64,000 nucleotides of DNA from Dirofilaria immitis (GCA_024305405.1 JAKNDB010000107.1:2852001-2916000), one strand, 5' to 3'. Positions 12,004-25,400 are shown, counted from the first letter of the stretch. Program-made: numbers and translations. Notes: a model not told the origin generated them from the sequence alone.

Positions 12004-13962
12004 TTACAATCTCTGATTAAGTTCTATTAAGAGACGTTTCTCATAATCGTGTATGTGTGCATGTAAACGTCGACCATAGGCATTCTTCTCTTCTGGTCCT
12101 CTGATATTTCTCACCGGAACATATCTAAATGTTTTGCAGTGCTTTAGAGAAAATAACCTTATATCACTCAAAAATCAGTCCTTTTTTTCGTCCTTTTCAA
12201 TTATTACATTATATTTCAATTTTTAGATTCATGAGCAAGACTAAAGCTCTAGCTGTATTCATTTTTATGAATCAAACTCTTGCTGTCACTGCTTTCATTG
12301 AAAAAATAAACTTACTTCTTAAAAGCATCTTCCCAATCACCACAGGATTCATATACACTATATAGAATTGATGTAACTGCAAGCAATGTCATACTTTTCG
12401 AACCTGATTTCCACCTGCAAATCAAGTTTTGTCATGATCTTTTGTATAAAACATAGGCTTTGCATATAATTTCTCATTAAGGGCTTATGAAAATAATCGG
12501 CTGTTATGGGATAATAAAATGTAAAGTGATCAGAAATAATCTCAACACAAATGATTATTTTCATATAATTAAAACAATTTGGAAGAATTTTTATTTTTTT
12601 GATCGTTTCGTAAAGATTGCAATCTTCAATATATCGCTCCTAACTTTTGAGAGTAATTTTTCTGATTCACATGAGTTGTAGAAGAACCCGAAATGTCAAT
12701 GCGAAAAGGACTTTTTGAAAAATACATCGCTACTTTTTCCTAACTGCCAAAAGTAATAATGTAATGATCATTACAGAAAAAACACAACTAACTTGATATA
12801 TTTGTCGATAGGAAGTCGGCACACTTTGATTCCATCCTGCTCTGCAGCCAATAGTGTTGCATGTGGGTGCAAACGGTGCTGAGCAACCCTATCTACTATG
12901 CCACCCAAAACGTATGCTTTCGAACCTTCTACCTGCATACAGAAATAATGCTTTTTTCATGTTATAAATACATACCTATTTAAATTATTTGGATCCATGC
13001 TTCAATCTTAAAATATACCTCCTCCAAATCAAGTTCTGCATGAGGACTTAAATAAATTATTTCTTCAGGGGAAAAAATTTAGATAACTGGATGATGAGAT
13101 TGTAAGAGACACATTTCTTGGTGAGTTGACCAATGATAAATACCTGTAATCAAAATGGAACTGATTTTCACGTATTTTCAGAGATTTCGAAATAAAGAAA
13201 ATTTATTACAAAATTTTCACAAACAAGACTAACCTGTCCCGTCCTTCTAAAATCCTTTCGTTTTTTATATCAAAATTAAAAAGTAGAGAGGCCATGAGCG
13301 TCGCCGATCTCGATTTTCACTTGCTAAATAGGAGAGCTGGATTAAAGTTTGAGAAAGAGCTTGTGGTGAGAGATCATTCAGAAATCGACAATCAATGAGT
13401 AGTGCGGGCTTTGAATCTAATTGAAGATTATGCAGATGATTCATTAATCTTCGTTGATCAGCAATGCGCTCTGAAGACAACATGTGGAAAAATAATGTAG
13501 CATTTACGAAATCGCAACTTTAGATAATATGAATGAACTATTTAAAAAAAAAAAAAAAACTCCCAACATGATAAACGAATATTGTCTTTCAAATAGTCAT
13601 AAAACTATGCTGTGAACTCAAAAAATACGTAACGAAGATACTGCTCTTAGTTTTTAGTCATACTCTATGTGAAATCGCTTAAATAACCTACTCCGTTGCG
13701 TTGTACCCACAAACATTGCAAATCCCGACGTTGGTTTCGAAGTCCCCAGTTTTTCAGAAACCTTCAACTGACGTTTTGCCTCATATTTCAACTCTTTTAA
13801 TTCTTTCTGATGACAAAATTTGATATAAATAAACCGTTGCTTCTGAGTCTCACACTGAAGCAATCTTTTCCAGTCCGAATCTGATAGATGTTCGGGAAAA
13901 TAATTATAACAACGAGACAGCAGCTGCAACAGACGAGTTTCTTGCTTTTTAAAACCATGCAT
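12004..13962 (-). CDS. TRMT10C: Mitochondrial RNase P subunit 1 / tRNA m1R9 methyltransferase homologue
   Basis: Six minus-strand exons: 13962-13692, 13470-13234, 13143-13019, 12932-12793, 12414-12316 and 12124-12004. TRMT10C (MRPP1) is the SPOUT methyltransferase that methylates position 9 of mitochondrial tRNAs and forms the scaffold of protein-only mitochondrial RNase P. Seen: a charged helical N-terminal segment (KELKELKYEAKRQLKVSEK), then LLIDCRFLNDLSPQALSQTL, IQLSYLASENR, the SPOUT-knot block KAYVLGGIVDR, RLPIDKYIKW, GSKSMTLLAVTSIL, then CGDWEDAFKKYVPVRN. Blocks and order follow TRM10 enzymes. One base is missing in the A5 run at 13278-13282 and one is extra around 13068-13077; single-base corrections restore the family blocks. 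The start follows a trans-splice-type acceptor (caaagacag) about 15 bases upstream. It lies 217 bases downstream of the small gene, as in an operon. Confidence 0.93.
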
Positions 13963-14179
13963 TTTTATGATGGATTCTGTCTTTGTTTATAAACATTAGG
14001 GTAATGTCCGGCTTTCATCAAAAACTGGAATTTATCAAAACAAATACTAAAGTATATTTCAATTCAAAATATTGCAAGCATGGTTGATCTCAAATCAAAA
14101 TCCATCAAAAGTTTTACCTACTTAACCAACCTATCTCATCAAAATGAATTCCAATTCCCATCAAAATAATAGTGATAGC

Positions 14180-14749
14180 TCACTGCTGTATAAGATTATT
14201 TAGCTCGAACTCATAACCTAGTTGTTCTATAAAAAATCTTTTTTAAATTTATTGTTGATAAGTATCTGAAGCTTTACCACAAGATTTTGAAAAAGACATC
14301 ACTCAGTGTGAAAAGAATTAAATCTAAACGATTACCAAAATAAGGTATAATAAAACAAAATAATGAAAATATATTATTAAACATATATATTGTTTGAATT
14401 ATCATACCCAAAAAGCTTGAATTTTAAAAAGCTCCAAAAATAATACTGACCAACCTCTATTTCAGTGATAATACCCGGAAGTTTTTCTTGTTGAGAAGCA
14501 TTAAGCGTTTGGATCAACTGTCGAGAAGGAAAAGACTTCAGCTTGCTTTCATCTCAAAATTTCATGGCAAAATTAAAATCAATCTTCGAATATTTAAATT
14601 CGCAAATAATTTGAACTTACTCCACAACACCGGCCAACGAACATCCATTCCCAACGTCTTCTGCAATTTCCATACCATTCTTCTCCAACCATTTTGAATG
14701 GCATCTCGGTTAAATCCCAAAACTTCCACATGTTTTCCTTTTTTTTCAT
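14180..14749 (-). CDS. Small hypothetical protein between RPP30 and TRMT10C
   Basis: Proposed minus-strand exons are 14749-14631, 14517-14451 and 14226-14180, about 77 residues. All junctions agree in phase. I do not recognise it. Exon 1 contains KHVEVLGFNRDAIQNG and GWRRMVWKLQKTLGMDVRWP, a basic, Trp-rich helix-like block. Exon 2 reads LIQTLNASQQEKLPGI and exon 3 ends EFELNNLIQQ. The ATG at 14749 is in frame only if the A8 run at 14739-14746 is one base short. Otherwise the exon has no ATG in its long frame. Its position between two RNase P-related genes on one strand suggests co-transcription, not function. The small size and basic character would fit a mitochondrial or RNA-associated protein, but that is a guess. 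Confidence 0.55.
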
Positions 14750-15298
14750 GCAACTTACTACACTTTCATATCCAATAAAGTATGAATCTATACAAATAGA
14801 GGTTAATCCGCATAAACACGTAAGGAATCTAGAATCTAGAATCTAAACTGACGAACAATTCCAATACCACCCAATTTGACAATGAATTGATATCTGAACG
14901 AAAATAAATCCGTTTTACCATATACTTTGGATGCAAAAATTAAGCACAGATGAAATTGGTAAATATTTTAAAATCAGACGGAACTAGGCATTTCATAGGC
15001 ATAAACTAATTAAGAATAATGAACAAAGACATTTAGCCAGATAATCAATATTGCGTATATTGCATATTTATATTGCATATACTTTATTCTTATTGCATAT
15101 ATTTCGTTTTATCACATACATTTAAAATGAAACAAATAAACATACAAAAATTTAAGGAAAATCTTTCAGTTGCAGATCGAAAAGGATTAATCTTGCTACT
15201 TAGAATGTTAAATATAATTTCGCCCAATATTCAGTGTAAAAGTAAAATAGTTTCACACTATGAAATCGAACTTAAGTAATGTTACATCTTCAATATCA
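14750..15298. other. Spacer between RPP30 and the small downstream gene
   Basis: About 550 AT-rich bases. A plus-strand open frame of 68 codons at 15073-15279 has no splice signals or recognisable similarity, and I regard it as chance. Confidence 0.5.
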
Positions 15299-17183
15299 TC
15301 AATTCTTTTTAGTTTCGTCATTTATTTCATCCTTTTTGTCCTTTTTGTTTTTTCCTATTTCATCCTTTACAATTTCCAGCTGAGCTCGAAATTCAGGTAT
15401 TCTCATAATCTTTTCAATGACATTTAAACGTACAATGAGATTTTTCGGTAAATCTTCTTTGCTTCGTACCAGCACACCACTTTTTAAAGTTTTTCGAGAT
15501 TCCGCTCTCAATAAAGTCTTCTTGGCATTACCTTAAAAAGCTTTTGGATTTAAAATTTTTTTCAAAAACAAATTAAAAATTTCGAAAATAAGTCTAAGAA
15601 TTATCAAACGAAATTAATGAAATTTATCGCGCGCCTGCAACGAATTTCCGAGCAAATCCAGGGTGAACACCAAAAAGAACTGAAATATTAGCAGCATCAT
15701 ACGGTGCCCTGATATCAATCATTCGTTCAGCACCACTTGCTATCACAACACCATCACCACGTTTTGTAGACATTAATAACTGTCGACCATTCGTTAATAC
15801 CTAAAATTACTTGAAACTGTTCCAAATTTCATAATACAAGGATTTTCAAGAATGTATAAGTAGTTTGAACATGGAAAAAAATTTTGATATTCATAAAAGT
15901 TAGGAAATGGCCCATGTCATAATTATTAATAAAAATAATTTTCTAGCGTCTGTTCAAATTCCATATATAGCATTTGTAATTATGAAGAATACCTCTCGTC
16001 TCTGACTGCTGTCTTTTAAAGCATCAGCATAGGTGATTTCGAATGTTATACCATCATTAATACAAAGTTGAATTATCTGGAAGAAAACTATATCACAGCA
16101 TTTCGCATATTATTTGAAAATCTGTAGCTGGAAAATGAATGTACAACCATTTGTATAGCTTCGGCAAGTTTAGTTGCCATCTCTGATTAAGTTCTATGAC
16201 CCTATCAGAAAATGAAATAATCAAACTTTAGATAAAACAGTTTAAAAATCCTGAAATCCACCTTGCTTTTATTAAGCCAACCAACAGATGTTGAAGCCTG
16301 ATCATAAGTGATAATATCAACAAATTCACCCTTCCTGCTTAATGTCTGAAGGATCTGATCATCTGATGGACGTACGGCAATCAAATCGTACTTTTTCAAT
16401 TGAGGATGATGCATAAGTAAATGAACTTCTGTGTTGCTTGATATTGTAGTAGTTAAACGGCTAAAAATAAGAAATGAATTAAGTATGATAGTTCTGTTAA
16501 TTTATTGCTAACTCTTATAACTTTATGCATCATCTTATTTCTTTCAAACAAATCGTGGGAATCATAATAAAAATCAAGAAAATCTAGAATTTAATTTTAA
16601 ATTAAATAAAAAAAAATTTCTTTGTGAGAAAAACCATTCGTTGATGCACCTGAAAATTCTGAGACGTTTCCCACTCGTATCAAGCATACTGGTATCCAAT
16701 TCGGCACAATCAATGCTAACTGGATTTGGTATAATGTTCCGTTCTTTGCCACCCTTCTTTTTTACGTGGTGGTTCATTATCCTAAAACGAATTAAGACAA
16801 ATGATGTTCTTTAAAAAAATAGAAAAACTGGAAAATAGAAAAGCTTATCAACATGCGCATTCATTCAATATTAATGTTGTAAGTAAGGATTCTCGAATTA
16901 ATAATAATCTTGCTCATCTACCCCGCTGTAACTTCTGGAGCTTTAAACCTCTATTCCGGAGATAAACAATGACGACCCATTATTCCTACGTACCCTACAA
17001 GGAAGAACTTACCGCACTTACATTTTCCTGCACCATCTGTCCTATATCAGTATTAATTACGATACTGTCGTAACCCATCCTCACTGCACGACGTACCATC
17101 GCCATAGTTTCATCCATATTACCCGTATGTCTGATATTCATTTCAGCAAATTGGAACTGATCATCCACAAATGACAAAGACAT
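15299..17183 (-). CDS. RPP30: RNase P/MRP protein subunit p30
   Basis: Seven minus-strand exons: 17183-17022 (or to 17013), 16781-16650, 16460-16262, 16180-16148, 16076-15993, 15800-15635 and 15531-15299. RPP30 is a TIM-barrel-like subunit of nuclear RNase P and RNase MRP, which cleave pre-tRNA 5' leaders and pre-rRNA. Seen: MGYDSIVINTDI, RIFSRLTTTISS, LKKYDLIAVRPSDDQI, GEFVDIITYD, FEITYADALKDSSQRR, GDGVVIASGAE, DIRAPYDAANISVLFG, then a Lys-rich tail (about 75 residues in the last exon). Order and spacing match human RPP30. Exon 2 has one extra base in the T6 run at 16758-16763. The sixth intron appears to start with GC (15634-15633). It is the second gene of the minus-strand cluster. Confidence 0.95.
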
Positions 17184-17683
17184 ACTCCTTAAACAATTTG
17201 ATCACAATCTTTATTTACTAACGCCGAGAAAAAGACATGATATACCCAGGAAAACTACCTAACTTCCAAAATTTATCCCACTTCAATCACTAAAAAAGGA
17301 AGAAGCAACAAAAACTACAAGAGAATCTGCAACTACATAATCATACAATCAAACCATATCGAAGTGTTTGATATCCGTGATGAAATGATGATTTCGCATT
17401 CTCCTTTAAATCTGATTTTATATAATAAGCAAAGTGCAACATACAATTTTCACGTAAACTAGATAAAATTTATTCAAAATTTTTATTACGAATCAAAAAT
17501 ATAGATAAAAGGAAAGCAATTATATCAATGAAATCTATATTGATTCTCTCATTACCGCAGAAATACAAAGAAATCATCACATACATTACAAAGACTTGAA
17601 TTAATTATTTATAGATTTATTTATAGAGATTTCCGACAAAAATATAAAAATTTAACAGCTTTATACAATCTAGAAACTCAATC

Positions 17684-20600
17684 TTATATTTGAGAAGAAT
17701 CTTTTAAAAGCACAGCGAAAATATCTGTAGTGGTTAAAATAAAAAGAAATTCGTTATCAGCATAAACACCGACAATATTCTCTGTTACAGCACTGGCATC
17801 GCATAATTCAGGAGATTTAGATAAAGATATCAGTTGTTGCTTAGCAACTCCAGCTTGACGGCCTGTTTTTCGGTTCCGCAAATCTGAATAAAACTGATTC
17901 TTATAAAAGTTCTAAATTTTTACTCTATCGTGCATAACATAATAGATGATAAAATACCCGAAGTTAGAGTAGATGATTGCCAATAAACAAACGCATGCCG
18001 TTTCGCTTCGACAATAACGGCATAAGAACAATCAGCTGGACAGGTACTGAATTTTCGCTGCGTTTTCGATGCCTATAAAATATTCCAAATCTATCTACAG
18101 CAAATCGGATTACTTATTTCCACCGAAATCAAAACTGTTGAAATATATATGAGATAAATTAATATTTTAAGACAGTTCATCTTTTAGAACAACACATTTA
18201 AATTCCCGTATCGCCAATTCTCAGTATAATTTGCAGCGAAAAGAATCAATCCTCAGGTAAAAAGTTTATATATCCCGTAATTTTTTTCTGAAGAGTAAAC
18301 AACAGTTTTTACTTCGCTGCGTGTTATTGAAACTGCAAACTTTTATTGGCTTATCCATGAAATTACAGTTTATCAAATTTTTACAAAAGCGTTCAAACTG
18401 AATATATACCTGAACGTATCCGAACGCATTGAATGTTGCATGATGTTGAACTTTCCTGCTTTCTTCCGTAAATCTCCATAAAATGCCATCAACGTCCATA
18501 CGAATACAAAAAAACGTGGGCCAGAATCCAAACAAACAGAAAACAAGAAACTATGTGTGCTTATATCACTCTGAAAATACATGTTGTTATGTATTAATTT
18601 TTCATATTTTCATTGCTAACGATATTACTAATAATATCACCATCTTTATTTGCAAATACGAAACTGCATTAAGAAATGCACAATTTCTAGTGCATCCTAA
18701 AATGGTTTTACAAGAGAGAAAATTTTAAGCAAGTTAAATATACTAAATCATAATCAAAGTAATAATGAATTATCACCTGATGACTTAATTTTTGTGAAGC
18801 ACAATTTAACCAACGAATTTTACAAATATCATCCGCACTAATATCACAATCTTCCATTTGTTCGGTGTTAAAATTTTGACAGGCTCCACCGCTATCTAGA
18901 ACCTGAATATACGAATTATGCAACCGAAAAAAGGAATTTAGAAATAGAATTACGCAATTTCCTAGATAAAAATCTCACGTCCATGAAATATATCATTAAT
19001 TGCTGATACCTGCGATTCGGATGTGAAACGCTCTAGCATCTTCGAAGCAATATTCAAAGATTCTGGATCAACTTCATAGATTCCTTGGTCGTCACCCAAA
19101 ACCAATTCTGACCAATTAGTTAAACTTCCTTCATTTTTAGCCAAAAATAATTCCAGTCTTAAGCAGAAAATTTTTGCTACAGAATATATTATAAACAAAC
19201 AAAAATGTATATTCTCAATGATAGAAAACTAACTTAAAAATTGATATGCTATAAATGAAAGGTAAACGCTGAAATGAGAACGGAAAGCATATTGAACCAA
19301 TAAAACCAAAAGTATCGTAAATAAATAATTTACTTGTTATCATCGATAGTGTAAGTTGATGATGCTGGATCAATTGAGCCACCAAGAATCCCACCGACAA
19401 GTATTGTACCTTTTACTGACAAATGAACAGATGTCGCACTCAGCGATAACGAAACATCTCTTTTGAAATTGTCTCGTCACAAGTGAATACTGCTGCCACA
19501 TCTGTTCCTGTTTGAGACCAAGCGTATCTCTTCTTCGATAGTTTCACAGTTTCATCTTCTGGAAGTATTAATAAATTGGAAACCTCATAAATTTAAAAAC
19601 TTTTTGAAAGACTTGAAATCTAATTTTCGATAATATCTTTCGAAAAAATTTTACGGTATTCTTTCTTCATTTCCTGATCCGTAGTATCCGATGTGCTTAT
19701 TCCATTCCCACAAAAAGTTAGATCACCAGTACTAATAATGATTAAGCTTTCGGGCAATTTATCGAACGTTACCATTTCAATGTGACCGGTGCATATAATA
19801 CTGCGAAACTCGGTTACATTCATTTTTCCATTTTCTGAAGATAAGCAAACTCAGGATGAAATACATTTGATGGTTGATACATGAAAATTTGAAGGACTTC
19901 ACAATATAAGATCTTCTGGATAATAATGATTTCTTTCCAGTTTCACATCTTTTGTTTTGATTACAAAGAAAAAAAATTTTTCACTGCTCAGGAAAGCATG
20001 TCAAGATGTACAAAAGCATAAGTGAAATAAATCATTTCAAATTAGTCAATTTTTTAACAAGAAAATTCCCAGAAATCCAATTGAGGCAAAAACTGACCGC
20101 TAGTAATAGTCAACCAGATTATTTTATTTGAAAAATTCCCTTGGCTTGAAGATTTTCTGTTGGGCACAATAGACCGTAGTAATACATCATACTTGTTTTC
20201 TATATAACGGCTTTCAATAATTATAAATGGGTTTACTTCATCATTAGCGATAAGCGGCTGGATACTTAGACATTCCTAAATTAAATCCATTTTCGGGAAA
20301 CCGAAATAAAGGATAGCAAAGTATAGATAGCAAAGTATAAATAAGCAAAGGAAAAGCTAGTTACGAGTAACTCTATTTTTTTGAAAATACGCATAAGAAA
20401 TAAAAGGATGAAGATATTCCTGACGACCTCCCAAGCTGTTGCACTACATCGGTCACCCGTAATATACATTGTTAGACGACCAAATCCATTAGATACGAAG
20501 GCATAGCCAGCATCCGGAAACGATATTGTAGCTGGATATCGATCTTGCACTTCTTTTTCATCAAGTGGTGCAGCGATAACTGTATAATTTTTACAAATCG

Positions 20601-21756
20601 AGAATTTCTTTGTCTGCAAAATTTTGAATGATAAATTAGCCAAATAAAGTGATAGATTTTCCTCGAAAAACTTTTAATCAAAATAAGACAATTTGCATCT
20701 TTATTTTCAATTTACAAATGAAGATTTTGTCAAACTTTCGAATTTTTCATGAAGCAATAAAAATCCTTTTTATTATTTATTCATCCTCATATATATGTCT
20801 AGGAAATATTTTTTTCCTAGAATATTATATGGATAAACAATCATAATGAGAACAATTCACCATTGCTAATATATATTCAGTTATAAAAACTAAAGTTATT
20901 GTAAAAACCGGATACTATCCGGAAATTATATGATTATCCAATGATATCTAAATTATCTAATGATGTTTTTTTAGTTGGTTTGGAAGAGATGATAATTATC
21001 TTATCCAATACTAAAATCACCTAAATATTTAAGTCCAATTAAAAATCATTTTAATTAATAAAACTTTAGCGATAATCATTATGAAATTAAAGCAGATTAA
21101 AAACACTGAATAGTACTTTAATTACCTGAACATCAAAACTAATTGAACATAAATGTAAGTCCAGCAAAATTGTCACAAATCGTCTCTGTTTGGAATCAGA
21201 TGCATAAGGATCGTATACTAGATAATTGATATCGCTAAACAATTTAATATGTTCGAATCCATATTGAATATTGCTTGTTTGTAATTCTCGCACTAGAAAT
21301 ATCCTTTAGTATTTCCAATAGTAATTTGATACTAATAGTAATTTTTTAAATTAATTATTAGAGTAATATTAAATTGTTTCGATCTTGAGAGATAATACAG
21401 TTTATCATAACCATTCTCAATTCAAAAATTACCAGATTACCTATTTAAATCTTAATAGTTTTTCGTTAAAAGATTTTTTATATTACATAATTAACAATCA
21501 CTATTAGTATCAATAAAATGATGAGAAATTTGGATAAGAACATTAAAAAAGTATTCGATAGCTTTAGTATGAGTAATGACGATTAGAACAGATTAAAAAC
21601 TAACACTAAAAAAAAATAGAATGAGATGTTAAAGGAACCTGGCACTTGCAAGGGATGACTGTAAGTAGGTGAAGGATCAAGCGATAGCTTGTAACCATCA
21701 AAATTAGCATCAAGCAATGATGGATCTGGTTTAATATCGATGAAACTCTCCGACAT
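17684..21756 (-). CDS. NUDCD1: NudC domain-containing protein 1 (CML66 family)
   Basis: Eleven minus-strand exons: 21756-21639, 21292-21126, 20613-20428, 20275-20098, 19834-19655, 19558-19334, 19157-19010, 18902-18777, 18570-18410, 18072-17958 and 17883-17684. After two single-base corrections they give 601 residues (human 583). NUDCD1 is a WD-like/CS-domain HSP90 co-chaperone that works with kinesin and COPI clients. Seen: N-terminal DANFDGYKLSLDPSPTY; the central CS domain, with KRYAWSQTGTDVAAVF, DVSLSLSATSVHLSVKG, IDPASSTYTI and NEGSLTNWSELVLGDDQG; and C-terminal MDVDGILWRF, HATFNAFGYVQ, NRKTGRQAGVAKQQL. Bases are missing in runs at 19461-19464 and 18508-18514. An acceptor at 21780-21781, 23 bases before the ATG, looks like a trans-splice site. 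This is the first gene of the minus-strand cluster. Confidence 0.95.
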
Positions 21757-22222
21757 CAAAACCTTGTATTCGAGGAAACCTAAAATTCGATGAAAGCAAC
21801 TTTTCGAAATGTATTCAGTCAAGTCGAAAAGGCATCATTTAGCATATATTAGGATAAGAAATGTGCAAAATCTATCACTTGCCGGCTCGGGACTATCGAC
21901 CGCATTTGGCATAACCGGGAGGTCTCTTAAACCTGCCGCCTCCCAATCAATAACTATTCATAAGATAAGAATCATTTCGGAGAAAATAATAAAATCCCTG
22001 AGGTCCCTTATCTCTGAGCCAAAAAAGAGACGACGCTGTACTCTCTCAGTCTTTTCCTCAACTATTTCTATTTCTCTTTGCTATCTACATACCCCATACT
22101 TCGAATTCAATCAAATTTTCAATTTAAATTTGGAATTTCGAAATGATAAGTTTTGTTTTGTCAAGAAACAATCAAATTGATATGATTGTGATAGTAAAAG
22201 TTATCATTCTCGAAGTAAACAA

Positions 22223-22445
22223 ATGACAGAAGAGGATGTACATAAGATTAAGCATCCTCCATTACCATCAATTAACGGAAGAGAAATGAATAATCTAAAA
22301 TTGGATGGAAAAATTTGGCTCGGAGTGAAACAAAAATGAATGATCTTGGAAATGATCTAAGAATCGCTGATGCAAGATTTTTCTGATGGGTCATTTCGGT
22401 ATTGTATTTAAAGTTTGCTATCGAGAAGGAGTAGATGAAAGGATA
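22223..22445 (+). pseudogene. Possible protein-kinase-like fragment
   Basis: An ATG at 22223 opens a 38-codon frame (start MTEEDVHKIKHPPLPS). Further along, in another frame, 22389-22445 reads GHFGIVFKVCYREGVDER, which resembles a kinase glycine-rich loop (G-x-FG-x-V-x-K-V). No Lys-containing beta-3 strand or later kinase motif follows. It may be a decayed remnant, an exon whose partners lie far away, or chance. Confidence 0.25.
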
Positions 22446-25400
22446 ATATACCTATAAATCACATGTATGATCCATAATTGATAACTTAACTTGATGTGTC
22501 ATTTATTCAGCAACGTTAAGATATAATAACAAAATAACAATTTCGTTAATACAATTAATTGCTATATTCTACATGTCTTTTCTTCCTTACCTTTACATTC
22601 GAATTCATTTATGACCAAATTATCTTTACCTTTCTCATTCTAAATTTAGCTATTATCGAGAATTTAGTTTAAAATTTGTAATCTTATTCATAAAGAACTT
22701 ATAATGATCTCGTCCCAAGAAGTTATTTATTTATTGATAAAATTAGGAAAATCAGATATCACTCCATATTACAAGATTTTTTGAAATACTTATTAGTCAT
22801 ACTTTAGTTCTTCAATTTATTTCTTAAATCGATATATTAATTTTATGATAATTATCTAATCTCGAATAATTTCTAAGAGAAAATTTTTAAGAAAAATTAC
22901 ATGGATGAGAATTATCGAGACATAATATCTTCACTATCATCAGCATATTTTACAACTTTTTACTGTATTCATCTATATATGTATATATAGATGAAAAGTC
23001 TGATAAAATTTTTATTTCTCTTAGATTGTTTTAATTAAAATTTGATAAATGATGAACAGATAAATTTGCAAGGTTTAATGTCTTAATTTATATTTCACTA
23101 TGACAATTATTAAAAGACGAATATTCCTTTTATTCTTATCATCAAGCAGAGTATAGGTATCATGATAAGTGATCAGATGATATAATAGATTCAGGTAAAA
23201 ATTTCAAACTGTTAATTTGGTTTTCAAAACTAAATAAAAAAAAACTTTATTTTATTAAAATTTTTATATTTTAATAAAAATTTTTTTTGCTTTTCTGCTT
23301 TTTGTTTTAAGATTTTTATGCGTCGCAACGTTTTACGTCGTTATAAAGTTTTCCTCACGAAATTGAATATTTCAAGATTTGAAAGAAAAAAATGAATGAT
23401 TCGAAATTCGAAATATTCTTCTACAACAAATATTTCTCGCTTTCTTCATCTTAATATGTATCTGGAAGCGATAATTTCATGGCATTGAAGAAGCAGTAAA
23501 CAATAAAAATGCTTTTTATACATTTTATCACTGATAAATGGACATCGTCCATTGTATATCTTAATAAAATGGACAGTGTCCTAATATATACTTCTATTAA
23601 GCTTCAACTCTACTGATTTCATTTATTGATTTTGTGATCACTGAATTGATTAATATCTTCATGTCTGAATTTTTGCTTAAATGAAAGAAGCAAATTTATT
23701 CAGAATTTTAAATCAGAAATTGATTGATTGAAGTTAAGTTATTATATATGGCGTCAATTTCGCATATGTTTAATTCAATTAAATTTGGCATTTAATTATA
23801 ATTCAATTAGTTGTAATTTATTAGGAGAAATCTTACTGTAACAATAAATTTAACCAATAAATTTGATTAGTTTGTGAAATGAATCATTTCAGATTGGAAT
23901 TGAAATCTTTTGAAGTTTTATTTACATTAAAAAAGGTGTATATATATATATATATGTATTTAAATTGAATCATCAGAATATTCAGTAAAGAGATGAAATG
24001 GCATCTATTAATATAAAATCTTTAAATTTTGCTTAGAAAGTTTAATATTCCATCTATGAATCATTTCATTCACAATATTATAAAATATCTGAAATATTTC
24101 GATAATAATAAATTTGCATATATATATATATATACATGTTAATAATGTAAGCTATGTAAATTTAGCAATCTATGTAGGAATGAAAAGAATATAATAATTC
24201 ATAAGATTGATAGAATATTACTTTTCTGAATAGAAATTATTAGGAATATATTGTATAATCAAAAATATGAGAATGGCTTAATTCGAGAAATTTACATTTT
24301 AATTTCCATTTCAATGCAATCATATGAATTTTATATGAAATGATAAATTTATATAAATTTAATTTAATCACTGATTTTTAGTCTTTTTGTTATTCAAATT
24401 TTAATTCTTATATTAATCACATGAAATTGTAATAATTTAAATTTATAGCTTAAAGGATTAATTTATATTTATCATTTTGCTGTTTATCTAAATGAAATAT
24501 ATTAATTTAAAAAATGTATTATTTATTTATATGAAATAAAAAAATATTTTGGATAATATAAAAATGTTCAAAAATCAATCAAACATTTAGAAATGAGAAG
24601 AGAGTTCATCGAAATGCGAAGTAAATATAATGAAAAAATTAGAAATAACGACAAATATGACTTGCTTGATGGGTTATCGAAATTTTACAAATATTCGATT
24701 GTTCGAGAAATATTTATTATTACTGTCACTTTCATATTTCTCGAATATTATTTTGATAGCAGTAAATAATGAATGATTTTAGTAAGAAAGCGAAAATTTA
24801 ACTTCCTCGTTTTCATTATTAATAATTTACAGCTGAAGAACGTGTTAGGCAGTAAATAAAAATAATTTTAAATTTAATTCTATTAGGTAAATTGATCTAT
24901 ACCTTGTTGATTCAATCAAATAAACTGCCGACTTATTTACTAAGTAAAACTAAGTAAAAACTAATGCCTTTTTTTTCTTTTTACGACATTGTTTAAATCA
25001 TTTTTCTAAATTAAAATTCCTAATTGTAAAAATCCTATTTATGATATTTTACTTTTGCATATTAATAATTTATTAATTTAATTTGCAATTATTAAAAGTA
25101 TCATAACTTCTATCTACCTGTAAAGTTGTAAGGAGAACTTTTATAATATTCTTTTCATTCCATTAATATCATTTATTTGGCTATGTTTATTTTGATATAT
25201 TCACAATAAATTGAATTTCTTTCCGGTATTGTGAGTAATTTTTAGTAAACAAAATGTTATTGAGAATAATATTATTATCATAGTAAGATAATATTTATTA
25301 TTACAATAATATTGTTATTCGTTAGTGATTTTTTTTTGTGATAAATATTTGTTGATTATTTCAATGAATTTATTTCTCTTTCTTTTTTTTATCTTTTATT

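Larger units (their letters stand above)
12004..21779 (-). other. Candidate operon: NUDCD1 - RPP30 - small gene - TRMT10C
   Basis: Four genes on one strand are separated by about 500, 550 and 217 bases, with no gene on the other strand between them. Acceptor-like AG sites precede the first and last start codons. This layout is typical of nematode operons processed by spliced-leader trans-splicing. That it is one transcription unit is inferred from spacing only. Confidence 0.5.

Noticed and set aside
21809..22180. 123-codon plus-strand open frame upstream of NUDCD1
   Set aside because: It overlaps the NUDCD1 5' region and has a start inside it, no splice structure and no similarity. Probably chance.
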